Assembly (NCBI GenBank): GCA_021203945.1
Contig: JAJQAF010000002.1
Location: forward strand, 1 to 7,256
From: Campylobacter sp.
GTDB taxonomy: Bacteria; Campylobacterota; Campylobacteria; Campylobacterales; Campylobacteraceae
Direction: 5' to 3'
Length of the DNA: 7,256 nucleotides
Shown: positions 6,893-7,256 of the stretch, in pieces
How positions within the stretch are numbered: position 1 is the first letter of the stretch
How the letters are laid out: every line of letters starts with the position of its first letter
Position numbers and translations under genes: made by a program
The notes under the pieces: model-generated
The model's database searches: none
Seen by the model: the letters and a program-made list of their open reading frames with translations, nothing else
What the model was told of the DNA's origin: nothing

Positions 6893-7256
6893 TGTCAAGC
6901 TCCTTTTGCAAATCGTCTAAATTTATATTTTTTTCCGTTTTCGTTATAAAATTTTTATACCAAATTTGATGGTTTTTCATCTCGTTTTCGCCTAGGCATA
7001 GAAAAATTTTAGCGCCCTTATTATCGGCGTTTTGAAGATGTTTTTGTAGTTTTTTCGCCTCATAGCTTATTTCTATTTTAAAATTTTTACGCAAATTTAT
7101 GCCTAGTTTATAGATAAAATCTAAATTTTGCTCGTCCATCGCGCAAAGATATACGCCGTCGCGTGATTTTTCTCGCTCGCCTATTATCTACATTATGAGC
7201 TCTATACCAATAGCAAAAACATCACCGTAGCTTGCTTTGACGACCAGATACTCAAA
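6885..7256 (-). CDS. hisS: Histidyl-tRNA synthetase, C-terminal part, frame interrupted by TAG
   Basis: The gene enters from the right edge; about 122 codons are visible of a protein normally around 410-420 residues. The start of the visible part, KASYGDVFAIGIE, fits class II motif 3 (FAIG-x-ER) of HisRS, which ends the catalytic core. The rest (DGVYLCAMDEQN, then SYEAKKLQKHLQNADNKGAK and IFLCLGENE) is the HisRS anticodon-binding domain. HisRS charges tRNA-His and is essential. Two oddities sit together near the edge: the motif 3 arginine is leucine (GAG CTC, 7202-7197), and an in-frame TAG follows at 7190-7188. Downstream of the TAG the frame is intact to the stop at 6885; the first ATG in it is at 7139. 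A sequencing or assembly error near a contig end seems likelier than real loss. speA overlaps its 3' end, an order I recall from C. jejuni (Cj0765c-Cj0764c). Confidence 0.8.

Noticed and set aside
6893..6898. TTG start for speA, giving two extra residues.
   Set aside because: Only one base separates it from the AAGGAG site, while the ATG at 6892 has a seven-base spacer.

Overview
The window looks like Campylobacter (Campylobacterota). The protein sequences are of that type, the DNA is full of AAAATTTT-like runs, genes are packed and overlapping, and hisS-speA followed by aspB is an order I recall from Campylobacter. Sampled coding sequence is about 45% G+C (27 of 60 bases at 3601-3660), which would fit the less AT-rich members such as the curvus/rectus/showae group; this species guess is inference. 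Both ends cut through genes, so this may be a whole short contig.

Every gene lies on the minus strand, so transcription runs from high to low coordinates. In that order: the 3' part of hisS (histidyl-tRNA synthetase, with a broken reading frame near the window edge); speA (biosynthetic arginine decarboxylase), overlapping hisS by 8 nt; a 107-nt spacer with a strong hairpin and the likely aspB promoter; aspB (PLP aminotransferase); thiS and thiF, chained by 1-nt and 4-nt overlaps; a 679-nt very AT-rich stretch without an intact gene; then thiG, thiH and the start of a thiE/tenI-like gene, chained by 11-nt and 8-nt overlaps.

The thi genes together make the thiazole half of thiamine. ThiF adenylates the C-terminal glycine of ThiS, ThiS becomes the sulfur carrier, ThiH (radical SAM) makes dehydroglycine from tyrosine, and ThiG builds the thiazole ring from DXP, dehydroglycine and ThiS sulfur. 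The ThiE/TenI-like protein acts at or after ring formation. Use of ThiH rather than the oxygen-using ThiO fits a low-oxygen organism.

I see no wholly new system. The most interesting points are the break in the thi cluster, which has its own probable promoter and a foldable thiG leader that is not a recognisable TPP riboswitch; possible gene decay in the gap; the broken hisS frame; and a terminator-like hairpin between speA and aspB whose T-run faces the strand that carries no genes.
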